Assembly: GCF_002162315.1 (NCBI RefSeq)
Contig: NZ_CP021416.1
Span: 868,001-932,000 of the forward strand
Reading direction: 5' to 3'
Source: Sulfurospirillum diekertiae
GTDB lineage: Bacteria > Campylobacterota > Campylobacteria > Campylobacterales > Sulfurospirillaceae
DNA length: 64,000 nt
In this document: one piece after another, positions 25,192 through 33,541 of the stretch
How the letters are laid out: each line of letters starts with the position of its first letter
Numbering within the stretch: position 1 is the stretch's first letter
Made by a program: the position numbers and the translations under genes
Notes under the pieces: model-generated
Seen by the model: the letters and a program-made list of their open reading frames with translations, nothing else
Told to the model about the DNA's origin: nothing
Database searches by the model: none

Positions 25192-26562
25192 ATGTTTAAC
25201 GCGTTTATCACCGAGCCTAAAATGCTCCAAAACCTCAATGATTTGGGTTATGTATCCATGACTCCGATTCAAAAAGCGTGCATTCCTTTAGCGCTTGCAG
25301 GCCGTGACCTTGTTGCCAAAGCCAAAACAGGCAGTGGAAAAACAGCAGCGTTTGGAATACCACTTTTGATGGCGTTACATGTAAACTCCATGCGCATCCA
25401 ATCTGTCGTGCTATGTCCCACTCGCGAGCTTGCTGAACAAGTCAGCGCAGAGCTCAGACGACTTGCCAGATTTGCCCATAATATCAAGATCGTCACACTC
25501 TGTGGCGGTGCTCGTTTTGTACCACAGTGCATCAACCTAGAGCATGGCGCACATATCGTTGTGGGAACGCCAGGGCGCATTTTGCAGCATTTGCAAGAGA
25601 AGACCATCAACTTTGAGCACATTAAAACACTCGTCCTCGATGAAGCCGATCGCATGCTCGATATGGGTTTTTACGAAGATATCGAAAAAATCATCGCCAA
25701 GATGCCACAAAAACGCCAAACCTTGCTCTTCTCCGCCACCTTCCCCAAAGAGATCGAGCGCATGTGCCATGAAGTGCAAAATGACGCTTTACATGTCAGC
25801 ATTGAAGAAGAAGCCACTACGTCTCCTAATATCACGCAAGTATGCTACACCGTAGAGCCACGCGAAAAAGAAGCAGCACTTAAAGGTGTTTTACTCGAAA
25901 GTGACGCTAAGTCGGTCATCATCTTTTGCAAAACCAAAATCGGGGTCGCCGAGCTTCAAGGCTACCTACTCGATGAAGGTTTTGACGCGCTTTCCTTACA
26001 TGGTGACTTAGAGCAGATAGACAGAGATGAACACTTGCTTCTCTTTGCCAACGGCAGTGCGCAAATCCTCGTTGCCACCGACCTCGCCTCACGCGGACTG
26101 GATGTCAAAGATGTCGAGATGGTCATCAACTACGAACTCCCTCAAACGATGGAAATTTACACGCATCGTATCGGACGAACAGGACGCATGGAAAAAGAAG
26201 GCATGGCAGTCAGCTTCGTCACGCCACGAGAAGAGGGCTTCTTTGAAGAACTTAAAGAGTCCAATTTTGCCTTTACATGTAAAAGCATCAGTGATCTAAA
26301 TCCAACCCTTTCAAAGCCTAAAAAAGCCCTGTACATCACACTGTGTATCGACGCAGGCAAAAAACACAAAATGCGCGCAGGTGACATCTTGGGAACCCTC
26401 ACCAAAGACTTAGGACTGGAAGCTGGCGTTATCGGTAAAATCGACATCTTAGAGAAATTTTCTTATGTTGCCATAGCGCGCGAATATGCTGATAAAGCGT
26501 TTGAGGGACTGTGTGCTACGACGATTAAAAATAGACGGTTTAAGATATGGAAGTTGGGATGA
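25192..26562 (+). CDS. dbpA: DEAD-box RNA helicase with DbpA RNA-binding domain
   Basis: 456 residues. Helicase motifs in order: Q motif MTPIQKACIPLAL, Walker A AKTGSGKT, PTRELAEQ, VGTPGR, DEAD, SAT, ARGLDV-type ASRGLDV, and HRIGRTGR. The last 75 residues (LYITLCIDAGKKHKMRAGDIL to FKIWKLG) match the DbpA/CsdA C-terminal RNA-binding domain, which in E. coli targets hairpin 92 of 23S rRNA during 50S assembly. Two TACATGTA sites lie inside (25374, 26272). The next gene starts 3 bp after the stop. Confidence 0.93.
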   Translation: MFNAFITEPKMLQNLNDLGYVSMTPIQKACIPLALAGRDLVAKAKTGSGKTAAFGIPLLMALHVNSMRIQSVVLCPTRELAEQVSAELRRLARFAHNIKIVTLCGGARFVPQCINLEHGAHIVVGTPGRILQHLQEKTINFEHIKTLVLDEADRMLDMGFYEDIEKIIAKMPQKRQTLLFSATFPKEIERMCHEVQNDALHVSIEEEATTSPNITQVCYTVEPREKEAALKGVLLESDAKSVIIFCKTKIGVAELQGYLLDEGFDALSLHGDLEQIDRDEHLLLFANGSAQILVATDLASRGLDVKDVEMVINYELPQTMEIYTHRIGRTGRMEKEGMAVSFVTPREEGFFEELKESNFAFTCKSISDLNPTLSKPKKALYITLCIDAGKKHKMRAGDILGTLTKDLGLEAGVIGKIDILEKFSYVAIAREYADKAFEGLCATTIKNRRFKIWKLG

Positions 26563-26565
26563 TAA

Positions 26566-27138
26566 ATGCCGCATATTCTCATAGCTACCGACATTTTTGG
26601 TGATACAAAAGCCACTGAAGCGTTCAAATACCGTTTAGAGTTTATCTGTGAAGCAGTGCATATCATTGATCCTTACGATGCAAAGCAAATGGATTTTCAA
26701 AATGAAGATGAAGCGTATGAGGCATTTAACCGATTGTGTGGGCTTGAAAATTATGCCAAAATGTGCATGAAAGCACTCGATGCACATGCTAATGAAACGC
26801 TAATTTTAATTGGATTTAGCATGGGAGCTTCAGCATTTTGGAACGTACTTGATGGGCGAAAAAGTGCAAATGTAAAAAGTTTTTTTGGATTTTACTCTTC
26901 GCAGATTCGCCATTTTTTAGATGCAAAACCGCGTGTGCCGTGTACACTTATTTTCCCCACATTTGAGAAACACTTTGACGTGGATGAGGTGATAATTAAG
27001 CTTGCGAAACAAGAGAATATCACCTGTGTAAAAACAGAGTATTTACACGGCTTTATGAATCCATTGTCGGTGAATTATAATGCCATTGGCTATGCTGAGT
27101 ATTGCCAATGGGTCGAAGAAAAAATAAAAGTGTTTTAA
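26566..27138 (+). CDS. Small alpha/beta-hydrolase (dienelactone hydrolase-like)
   Basis: 190 residues. The nucleophile elbow GFSMGA (Ser near residue 86), an acidic residue after the strand CTLIFPTFEKHFD and a His in YLHGFMNP give a plausible catalytic triad. The size and order fit the dienelactone hydrolase-like group, but no substrate can be named. It starts 3 bp after dbpA and overlaps the end of the opposing regulator gene by 4 bp. Confidence 0.7.
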   Translation: MPHILIATDIFGDTKATEAFKYRLEFICEAVHIIDPYDAKQMDFQNEDEAYEAFNRLCGLENYAKMCMKALDAHANETLILIGFSMGASAFWNVLDGRKSANVKSFFGFYSSQIRHFLDAKPRVPCTLIFPTFEKHFDVDEVIIKLAKQENITCVKTEYLHGFMNPLSVNYNAIGYAEYCQWVEEKIKVF

Positions 27139-27746
27139 CCTCTCACCACTTTCAACCAATTATAAATTGTAGCCTTGGAAACATTTAAAACCGAGCAGAT
27201 ATACCCCACAACGTTGCGAATAGCGAAGATGCCTTCGCTCTCTAAGAAAATGACCAACTCTTTTTTATCGTCACTTGAAAGCCCTGAAAGGGCGATGTTT
27301 TTGCTACTCAAATACTTCTCTATCGTCTCATCGGTATGCTCTCTCCAGCTTTGTGAAAAAAGTACCGGTGGTTTTGGCTCGGAGTCGTTTACATGTAAAA
27401 AGCCTTTGAGTGACTCGAACAGCGATGCAATAGGCTCTGTGTTGTAGTTGATGCAGATCATCCCAATGGGTTTTTCATCGACGTCTCGCACGATGATGCT
27501 CACCGCTTTGAGGCGTTTGCCCTCGCTGCTGGTTTTATCGTACGGTCCAACCCAGTTCTCTTTGATGCTATTTAAGTCTTTGAGTTCGCTCAGCATGGCA
27601 TCACCGATGCGACGTTTGGAAAATGCATTGACGATATGCACTAGTTTTTTGGCTTCTAAGTCGTGCATCACAACTTCGACGTTAGGGTAAAACAGTTTTC
27701 CGATGGCATCGCAAAGTGCAACATAAGGTTTGAGTTCTTTTTTCAT
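27135..27746 (-). CDS. YheO/DauR-type transcriptional regulator
   Basis: Start taken at ATG 27746 (MKKELKPYVALCDAIG), 203 residues; an upstream TTG in frame has no better ribosome site. Residues 5-115 form the YheO-like PAS domain, and the last 60 residues are a winged-like HTH_22 domain ending in SKATIYNWLKVVRG. DauR, a known member, represses D-arginine catabolism. The gene diverges from an oxidoreductase gene across an 89-bp gap that contains a 13-bp palindrome inside a promoter, so it probably regulates that neighbour. Confidence 0.85.
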   Translation of the reverse strand: MKKELKPYVALCDAIGKLFYPNVEVVMHDLEAKKLVHIVNAFSKRRIGDAMLSELKDLNSIKENWVGPYDKTSSEGKRLKAVSIIVRDVDEKPIGMICINYNTEPIASLFESLKGFLHVNDSEPKPPVLFSQSWREHTDETIEKYLSSKNIALSGLSSDDKKELVIFLESEGIFAIRNVVGYICSVLNVSKATIYNWLKVVRG

Positions 27747-27780
27747 AGAGAAATCATAACACAACTTTTAAAAAATTGTC

Positions 27781-27809
27781 TTGATAAAGTGTCTAATTTA
27801 GACTATAAT
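27781..27809 (+). promoter_or_regulatory. Promoter with palindromic operator GTCTAATTTAGAC
   Basis: TTGATA (27781-27786) and TATAAT (27804-27809) are 17 bp apart and drive the oxidoreductase. The palindrome GTCTAATTTAGAC (27791-27803) fills the spacer and ends at the -10, so a bound repressor would block RNA polymerase. The YheO-like regulator diverging from here is the likely ligand-responsive repressor. Confidence 0.6.
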
Positions 27810-27835
27810 TCTAAAAATTACCACAAGGAATGAAC

Positions 27836-28687
27836 ATGGCAATAGGTTTTATAGGACTTGGAAATTTAGGAACGGCGATCGCAAAACGGTTAATGAGTAT
27901 GAACGAAGAGGTTTTGGTATGGAACCGCACCAAAGCGAAAGCAGAAGCCAAAGGCTTTGTGTGTGAGAGTTCCCCAAAAGCGCTCATCGAGAAATGCGAC
28001 ACGGTGTTGATGTGTCTGTTTGACTCAGAAGGTGTACGCAATGTTCTCACGATGGAAAATGGACTTTTAAGCGCAAATCTCAAAGGTAAAACCATTATCG
28101 ATCTTTCGACGAATCATTTCAACGATGTGATTGAGTTTCATGCTATGGTTGAAAAACATGGAGGAAGTTACCTTGAATCGCCTGTATTAGGGAGCGTTGT
28201 GCCTGCAACTAAAGGTGAACTCACAGCAGTCTGCGCTGGACGTGAGAGTGTTTATCTTACATGTAAACCATTACTCGAGAAATTTTCCTCTACCATTTTC
28301 CATCTCAAAGAGGCTGGGTTTGCAGCAAAGATGAAACTCATCAATAACCTTTGTTTGGGTTCTTTCATGGCGACGATTGCTGAGTGTACGGCGCTTGGAG
28401 AAGCGTGTGGCATTGATAAAAAAGAGTTGTTGGACATTTTAGGAGCAGGTGGCGGAAAGTCACTGGTGTTGGCAGCAAAAACGCAAAAGCTCATCGATGA
28501 AGACTTTAGTCCGCATTTTAGCACCGCTGCCATCACGAAAGATTTGCATTGTCTGCAAGACTTGGCGTACAGTTTGAATCGTCCACTGTACACCGCAAGT
28601 GTTACCAAAGAGCTTTTTTGCAAAGCGAAGATGAGCGGCTATGGTGATGAAGACTTTAGCTCGATCTATCAGCTTTTCAAAGCGTAA
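27836..28687 (+). CDS. NAD(P)-dependent beta-hydroxyacid dehydrogenase
   Basis: ATG 27836 is placed best behind AAGGA (an ATG at 27830 is too close). 283 residues: Rossmann fold GFIGLGNLGTAIAKRL at the start, and the substrate-binding motif ESPVLGSVVPATKGEL near 115-130. The catalytic Lys is in FAAKMKLINNLCLG, near residue 165. This is the 3-hydroxyisobutyrate/tartronate-semialdehyde/succinic-semialdehyde reductase family. The substrate is not evident; control by the diverging YheO-like regulator points to amino-acid or small-acid breakdown. Confidence 0.85.
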   Translation: MAIGFIGLGNLGTAIAKRLMSMNEEVLVWNRTKAKAEAKGFVCESSPKALIEKCDTVLMCLFDSEGVRNVLTMENGLLSANLKGKTIIDLSTNHFNDVIEFHAMVEKHGGSYLESPVLGSVVPATKGELTAVCAGRESVYLTCKPLLEKFSSTIFHLKEAGFAAKMKLINNLCLGSFMATIAECTALGEACGIDKKELLDILGAGGGKSLVLAAKTQKLIDEDFSPHFSTAAITKDLHCLQDLAYSLNRPLYTASVTKELFCKAKMSGYGDEDFSSIYQLFKA

Positions 28688-28696
28688 TTTTACCCT

Positions 28697-28724
28697 AAGA
28701 GAGTTTTACATGTAAAGCTCTCTT
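28697..28724. terminator. Terminator with a TTTACATGTAAA core
   Basis: AAGAGAG and CTCTCTT (28697-28703, 28718-28724) extend the palindrome TTTACATGTAAA at 28705 into a near-perfect 28-bp hairpin, followed by TTTGA. It separates the convergent dehydrogenase and chemoreceptor genes. Confidence 0.65.
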
Positions 28725-28746
28725 TGAGGGGAAAACAGAAACGCTC

Positions 28747-30348
28747 TTAGATCGTTTTAAATTGAGCGAGAGAAAGGTTTAGCTCTTCGGAGAGTTTTGC
28801 AAGGTGCTCTGCCGCTGCGGCAATTTCTTCAACACTTCTAGCATTCGTGTTTGAAATAGAACTGATGTGTCGAATGCGCTCAATGACATGAATGGCTTTT
28901 TCACGACCCATATTGGCATCACTTGCTGTTTGAATCGCTCCTGTTTTGGCATTATCCATATTGGTAACAGTTGTTCTCATAAGCGTTTGTGTTGTTTCTG
29001 CACGATCTCCTAACTGTTGGATCTCTGTTGCACTTTTACGCATCATCTCTGAAGCGGCGCTGACGGATTGGACAATGACCGCAACGGTTGCATTACTCTC
29101 AACGAGGCTTTTTTGGGTACGTTCTGCCAATTTTCTGACTTCATCCGCGACAACCGCAAAACCACGACCATGTTCACCTGCGCGTGCAGCTTCTATGGCG
29201 GCATTGAGCGCTAAAAGGTTGGTTTGCTCGGCAATATCGGCTATAACAGAAAGCACTTGTTTTACTTGCGCAACGTCTTGATCCAAATGATCCAGCCTTG
29301 AAGAGAGGTCTGTTTGATTGACTACGACGTTTTTGAGTTCATCTGAAACGGCAAGCACCTCTTCTGAAGCATTGGTAAGTTCGTTTGAAACAGTGGCAAT
29401 GACTTGACCTGATTGTTGAGAGCTATTGGAACTTACTTCTAAAATAGAGACAACCGATTCTGTTTCTTGCGTTGTCTCTTCAATCTCACGTGCTGCATTT
29501 TCTGTGCTTCGACCAATTTGAAGTGACGTGCTTGAAAGCTCTTCCGCAACCGCGGCATTTTCTTGAGCACTCTGTTTTGCTTCATCAATCGCTTTGGCAA
29601 GTTGGACTAACAGTGCATTGAAAATGTTCATCATTTGTGCAATTTCATCTTTTTCACCCGTTTGTATTTTATAATTGAGATCTTTATTCTGAGCGATGTA
29701 GGTACAACCATCGGATGCTTTTTGGATTGAAAGACGAATTTTGCTGATAATAAATAAAAAGAGTGAAGTGACCACTACCATTAAAATAACGGAAGCAGTA
29801 ATGCCAATTACTTTAGAGGTTTCCAGTGATTTAAATTCAGATTCTTGGAGGGTACTGCTTAATTCTTTGATCATCGTTAGAAGTTTAAAATAGTGACCCG
29901 CTCCTTCTTCACTCAGCTTTTGAAGCAGTTGACCGTCTTTGGAATCGACAAACTCTGGTGCATGAATTTTATACGTATGCTCTTTGATAATACGAAAACG
30001 TGTTTCATTGCCTGTATGATAGGCAACAGTGCTTTCTTTGATCGTATCCAGATTTTTGACATACACTGGATTTTTGACTTCTTCCTTTAAAATATCAATG
30101 GTTTTTATGATTTCTTTATACGTTTGATCATAGCCATCGTAATTTTTTGTGTCATAGTTAAGTTGGTAGCCTCTAGCGTAGGTTCCAAGCGTAGCACTCA
30201 AAGAACGCAATGCACCAATGGTTTCTATCGTAGTTGCCGTCTTTCTAGCGCCTGTTGTATTTGAAATGAGAAGATAGGTGAGGCTTCCTGTACTGAGAAG
30301 GAAGAGTAATAATAAAAATATCATTTTGGATTTGATGGTTAATAACAT
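28747..30348 (-). CDS. Methyl-accepting chemotaxis protein
   Basis: 533 residues: first membrane helix at about 9-29, periplasmic four-helix-type ligand domain to about 185, second helix at about 190-215, HAMP, and a signalling domain with the conserved hairpin tip [39 protein letters not shown]. The ligand is unknown. The upstream region contains an 8-bp inverted repeat, AAGTGTTA-N8-TAACACTT, at 30380-30403. Confidence 0.93.
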   Translation of the reverse strand: MLLTIKSKMIFLLLLFLLSTGSLTYLLISNTTGARKTATTIETIGALRSLSATLGTYARGYQLNYDTKNYDGYDQTYKEIIKTIDILKEEVKNPVYVKNLDTIKESTVAYHTGNETRFRIIKEHTYKIHAPEFVDSKDGQLLQKLSEEGAGHYFKLLTMIKELSSTLQESEFKSLETSKVIGITASVILMVVVTSLFLFIISKIRLSIQKASDGCTYIAQNKDLNYKIQTGEKDEIAQMMNIFNALLVQLAKAIDEAKQSAQENAAVAEELSSTSLQIGRSTENAAREIEETTQETESVVSILEVSSNSSQQSGQVIATVSNELTNASEEVLAVSDELKNVVVNQTDLSSRLDHLDQDVAQVKQVLSVIADIAEQTNLLALNAAIEAARAGEHGRGFAVVADEVRKLAERTQKSLVESNATVAVIVQSVSAASEMMRKSATEIQQLGDRAETTQTLMRTTVTNMDNAKTGAIQTASDANMGREKAIHVIERIRHISSISNTNARSVEEIAAAAEHLAKLSEELNLSLAQFKTI

Positions 30349-30610
30349 GTGCTGCCTTTATAAGAAATCATATAGCCTGAAGTGTTATAAATCAGTAACA
30401 CTTTAAGTCATTTTTAGCCAGTCAAACTGGAATCTAAGCCCTTTATATTTCATATTAAAAATTTTATAGCAAGTTTATAGCATGAGAGTAGCACATTCAA
30501 AAATAGCACGTAAGTAATATTGTGTCAATGAAAATTATTTTTAATGTATTTTGCGATTTTTCAACTTCTGTGCTATACTACGCATTACAAATTTTCTTAA
30601 AGGAGAACAG
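30349..30610 (+). promoter_or_regulatory. Intergenic region with the leuA leader promoter
   Basis: TTGCGA (30551-30556) and TATACT (30574-30579) are 17 bp apart and lie 32 bp before the leader-peptide start. The stretch also holds the inverted repeat AAGTGTTA-N8-TAACACTT (30380-30403) just upstream of the diverging chemoreceptor gene. No RNA gene or further ORF was seen. Confidence 0.6.
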
Positions 30611-30712
30611 ATGGAAACTTTTATCACCCATCAAACCATACACCAACCTCAGAGCATTGCGCAATTTTCTAACGCATCACTCGTCGTCGTCCTCCTCCTG
30701 AAGCTCCGTTAA
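30611..30712 (+). CDS. Leucine/valine leader peptide of leuA (attenuation)
   Basis: A strong AAAGGAG site precedes ATG 30611. The 33-residue product starts METFITHQTIHQ and ends ASLVVVLLLKLR, so it has three Val and three Leu codons in a row (GTC GTC GTC CTC CTC CTG) before Lys-Leu-Arg-stop. This is the hallmark of a ribosome-stalling leader for a branched-chain amino acid operon, as with ilvB and leu leaders in E. coli. It sits 246 bp before leuA, with possible terminator stems between. Confidence 0.85.
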   Translation: METFITHQTIHQPQSIAQFSNASLVVVLLLKLR

Positions 30713-30854
30713 TACTTCACTCTTAACCCCATTTATTTTCACTGTTGATTTTTAAATTGGCTTTTTAGCCCTGAGGATACCTCTATCTAATTAGCTCAAT
30801 TTTTATCATTTTCATTGTTGTTTTTCTTGCAATGATGCAAGATTTTAATTTGAA
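30713..30854 (+). terminator. Candidate attenuator region between leader peptide and leuA
   Basis: The best terminator is CTTGCA-ATGA-TGCAAG at 30826-30841, followed by ATTTTAATTT. Smaller stems are GGCTTTTTAGCC (30759-30770) and GAGGATACCTC (30773-30783); the GAGG of the latter could instead pair with the CCTC of the leader's Leu codons (30691). Such alternatives fit attenuation, but the exact pairing would need folding and probing. Confidence 0.5.
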
Positions 30855-30929
30855 GCGCAAAGTGCGCGTGGGCTTTCTGCCGAAGAAAACTCAGCGTTAG
30901 CGTAGCAACTTTAGCTTTGCCAAAGTTGC
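30855..30929 (-). ncRNA. Candidate structured RNA or hairpin repeat, copy B
   Basis: Read on the minus strand, stem 1 is GCAACTTT with AAAGTTGC, the linker again contains TTTTCTTCGGCAGAA, and stem 2 is GCGCA-CTT-TGCGC. It is exactly as long as copy A (20585-20659), has only three changes in the 37-nt linker and paired changes in both stems. It lies in the 5' region of leuA on the opposite strand, between the attenuator and the start codon, so it may also act as a structure in the leuA transcript. Confidence 0.5.
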
Positions 30930-30958
30930 GTTATAAAATATAACTTAAGGATATTTCT

Positions 30959-32275
30959 ATGCAAACTGCACAAACTTTTAAAAAATACAAACCGTACCCA
31001 TTGGTACATTTAGCTCACCGTGAGTGGGCAAGTAACGTTATAACAGGCGCTCCCATTTGGGTTAGTACGGATTTACGCGATGGCAACCAAGCTCTTATTG
31101 AGCCGATGAATACGACCAAAAAATTGGCGTATTTTCAAAAATTGGTGGAGATGGGATTTAAAGAGATTGAGATCGCGTATCCGAGCGCTTCTCAAATGGA
31201 CTTTGACTTTTGTCGCATGTTGATTGAGCAAAACTTGATCCCTGATGATGTGAGGGTTGCCGTCTTAATGCCTTCCATCGAGAAACACATCAGAAAAACT
31301 TTCGAAGCGATGAAAGGAGCAAAAAAAGTAACGATGCACCTTTACAATCCCACCGCGGATAATCAACGCAAAATTGTGTTTGACAAAAGCAAAGCGGAGA
31401 TTATCGCTTTAGCGGTTGAAGGAACGCGCATCATCAAAGAAGAGGCGGCAAAATTCAAAGGCGATGTGTTGTTTCAGTATTCACCTGAGAGCTTTTCCCA
31501 AACGGAGTTGGAGTTTGCACGCGATGTGGTGAATGCGGTTATTAGCGAGTGGATGCCAACGAAAAATGCACCGATGGTTATCAATTTGCCAAACACTTTG
31601 GAGGCATGCACACCCAACATCTATGCCGATAGAATCGAGTGGATGAGCAAACAAATGTTGGAACGTGACGCGGTTATTTTGAGTGTTCACCCGCACAATG
31701 ACAGAGGCTGCGCGGTAGCGAGTGCCGAGATGGCGATCTTAGCGGGGGCACAAAGGGTTGAGGGCACACTTTTGGGTAATGGCGAGAGAGCGGGCAATGT
31801 TGACTTAGTCACGTTGGCGTTTAATCTTTACTCACAAGGGATTGACCCGATGTTGGATATTTATAACATCGATACGATTTTGCAGGAGATCATCACTTTG
31901 ACGCACAGCAGTATTCCTCCCCGTCACCCTTATGTAGGATCACAGATCTATACGGCTTTTTCGGGCACGCATCAGGACGCCATAAAGAAAGGTATGGAGT
32001 ACCAAAAGGTGGTGTTAGATGGCTATTGGCACGTACCGTACCTTGTGATCGACCCCAAGGATATCAAGCGGGATTACCGCGATGTGGTGCGCATTAACTC
32101 GCAGTCAGGCAAAGGTGGCGTGGCGTATGTGCTGAAGGAATTTTACGGCATTGAGACGACGAAAAATATGCAAATTGAAATTGCATTGGAAGTTCAAAAG
32201 TTGTGCGATGAGAAGGGTATTGAGGTCAATGCGGAGGAAATTTTCAAAGTCTTTCGCCAGATGTGCAAGCTTTAA
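30959..32275 (+). CDS. leuA: 2-Isopropylmalate synthase without the C-terminal regulatory domain
   Basis: 438 residues of the LeuA type 2 branch: STDLRDGNQALIEPM holds the metal-binding Asp of the HMGL-like barrel, HPHNDRGCAVASAE supplies the His pair, and GNGERAGNVDLV the third conserved box. It condenses acetyl-CoA with 2-oxoisovalerate, the first step to leucine. Type 2 enzymes are usually about 550 residues or longer with a leucine-binding dimer domain. Here the protein stops after VFRQMCKL, so that domain seems absent. Control may rest on the upstream leader peptide instead. Confidence 0.9.
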   Translation: MQTAQTFKKYKPYPLVHLAHREWASNVITGAPIWVSTDLRDGNQALIEPMNTTKKLAYFQKLVEMGFKEIEIAYPSASQMDFDFCRMLIEQNLIPDDVRVAVLMPSIEKHIRKTFEAMKGAKKVTMHLYNPTADNQRKIVFDKSKAEIIALAVEGTRIIKEEAAKFKGDVLFQYSPESFSQTELEFARDVVNAVISEWMPTKNAPMVINLPNTLEACTPNIYADRIEWMSKQMLERDAVILSVHPHNDRGCAVASAEMAILAGAQRVEGTLLGNGERAGNVDLVTLAFNLYSQGIDPMLDIYNIDTILQEIITLTHSSIPPRHPYVGSQIYTAFSGTHQDAIKKGMEYQKVVLDGYWHVPYLVIDPKDIKRDYRDVVRINSQSGKGGVAYVLKEFYGIETTKNMQIEIALEVQKLCDEKGIEVNAEEIFKVFRQMCKL

Positions 32276-32302
32276 GCGTTTACATGTAAAAAGGAAAAAA
32301 GT

Positions 32303-33067
32303 ATGAGTGAATACTGGAAAGCAGGTGCCTATGCGGCAAATTCAAAAGGGCAGGCGGTTTGGGCGAACGAGTTGATCGAAAAGATGGAGCTTAAAGGCAA
32401 TGAATCCATTTTGGACATTGGGTGTGGCGATGGAAAGATTACGGATACGTTGAGTCGCCGCACCAGTGGTGAAGTGGTCGGCATCGACTTTAGTAGCGAA
32501 ATGATTGCGTATGCCAAAGCGGCTTTTTCAAAGCCTGCATTTATGCAGATGGACGCACAAGCTCTAAGCTTTAACGAGCACTTTGATGTGGTGTTTTCCA
32601 ATGCGGCGTTGCACTGGGTGAAAGACCATCACGCAGTGTTGGAAGGCATTTACAAAGCACTCAAACCCAAAGGCAGAGCGATTTTGCAGATGGGAGGAGC
32701 AGGGAACGGCGAAAAAGTGTTTGAAGCCTTCCATCACATTCTTCCAGACTATGCAGCCTATTTCGGGGGATTTGAGTCGCCTTATACCTTTCATTCGGAC
32801 ATTACGTACGAGGCGTTACTGGGCGATATAGGTTTTAGCACGCACCAAGCGCATTTGGTGTTTAAAGATATGGTGCATGAAAATCTCAAAGCATTTCGCG
32901 GTTGGCTTGAGACCACGTGGTTTCCATTTATTAACCCTGTGCCACACGCGCTCAAAGAGACATTTATTGAGGCGTGGATCGAGGCTTACTTAGCCCTTTG
33001 CCCACCCGATCAGGAAGGAAGAGTGCATATTTCTATGATGCGCCTTGAAGTGCAATTGAGCAAGTAA
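32303..33067 (+). CDS. SAM-dependent methyltransferase (trans-aconitate-type)
   Basis: 254 residues with the class I motif ILDIGCGDGKITD (about 36-48), VVGIDFS (motif post I) and FDVVFSNAALHWVKD (motif II-like). The layout through the C-terminal 80 residues fits trans-aconitate 2-methyltransferase relatives (Methyltransf_11/25). Substrate not provable. It follows leuA by 27 bp across a TACATGTA site at 32279, so it may read through from leuA. An AAAGGAAAAAA ribosome site precedes the ATG. Confidence 0.82.
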   Translation: MSEYWKAGAYAANSKGQAVWANELIEKMELKGNESILDIGCGDGKITDTLSRRTSGEVVGIDFSSEMIAYAKAAFSKPAFMQMDAQALSFNEHFDVVFSNAALHWVKDHHAVLEGIYKALKPKGRAILQMGGAGNGEKVFEAFHHILPDYAAYFGGFESPYTFHSDITYEALLGDIGFSTHQAHLVFKDMVHENLKAFRGWLETTWFPFINPVPHALKETFIEAWIEAYLALCPPDQEGRVHISMMRLEVQLSK

Positions 33068-33108
33068 AAACGTTTACATGTAAAGTGAATTATCGAAAGG
33101 ATGAAACA

Positions 33109-33504
33109 ATGATGATCAGTGAAAGTCAACACGAAAAGTATCTCACGCATTTTACGAATGGCATGTTCAGTGCCTATGCCGATACGACGAAAAACAAAGG
33201 AGGTGCAGAGCAAGGCTTTAGGCCTCATGAGTTGTTGGAAGCGGCGTTGGCGTGTTGTATGAATATGTCACTTAGAATGCATGCTGAAAAACTTTCTATC
33301 TCACTTTCAGAGGTGAATGTTCACGTCTCTTTAAATCGAGACGACCCAGAACAGCCAACATTTGAATATGGTGTCTCTTTTGGAAAAGCATTTTCCCCTG
33401 AAGAGAAACAAAAACTGTTAACAGCACTTGAGTGTAGTTCTGTTCGTTCAACATTATCGAAGCCATTAGCGTTCAAGCTGGTGAATGCCACAGAGAATCT
33501 GTGA
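33109..33504 (+). CDS. OsmC/Ohr family protein
   Basis: GAAAGG at 33095 selects ATG 33109 (131 residues) over the in-frame ATG at 33085. It has the OsmC fold signature: GGAEQGFRPHELLEAALACCMNMSLRM with the first peroxidatic Cys pair region (Cys-Cys near 48-49), and a later Cys in LECSSVRSTLSKP. Such proteins reduce organic hydroperoxides or bind small thiols. A TACATGTA site (33073) precedes it. Spacing of 41 bp to the methyltransferase allows one operon. Confidence 0.85.
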   Translation: MMISESQHEKYLTHFTNGMFSAYADTTKNKGGAEQGFRPHELLEAALACCMNMSLRMHAEKLSISLSEVNVHVSLNRDDPEQPTFEYGVSFGKAFSPEEKQKLLTALECSSVRSTLSKPLAFKLVNATENL

Positions 33505-33541
33505 TAAAATTGTTCTACTTCTTTACTTTAAAGGTCTTGTC

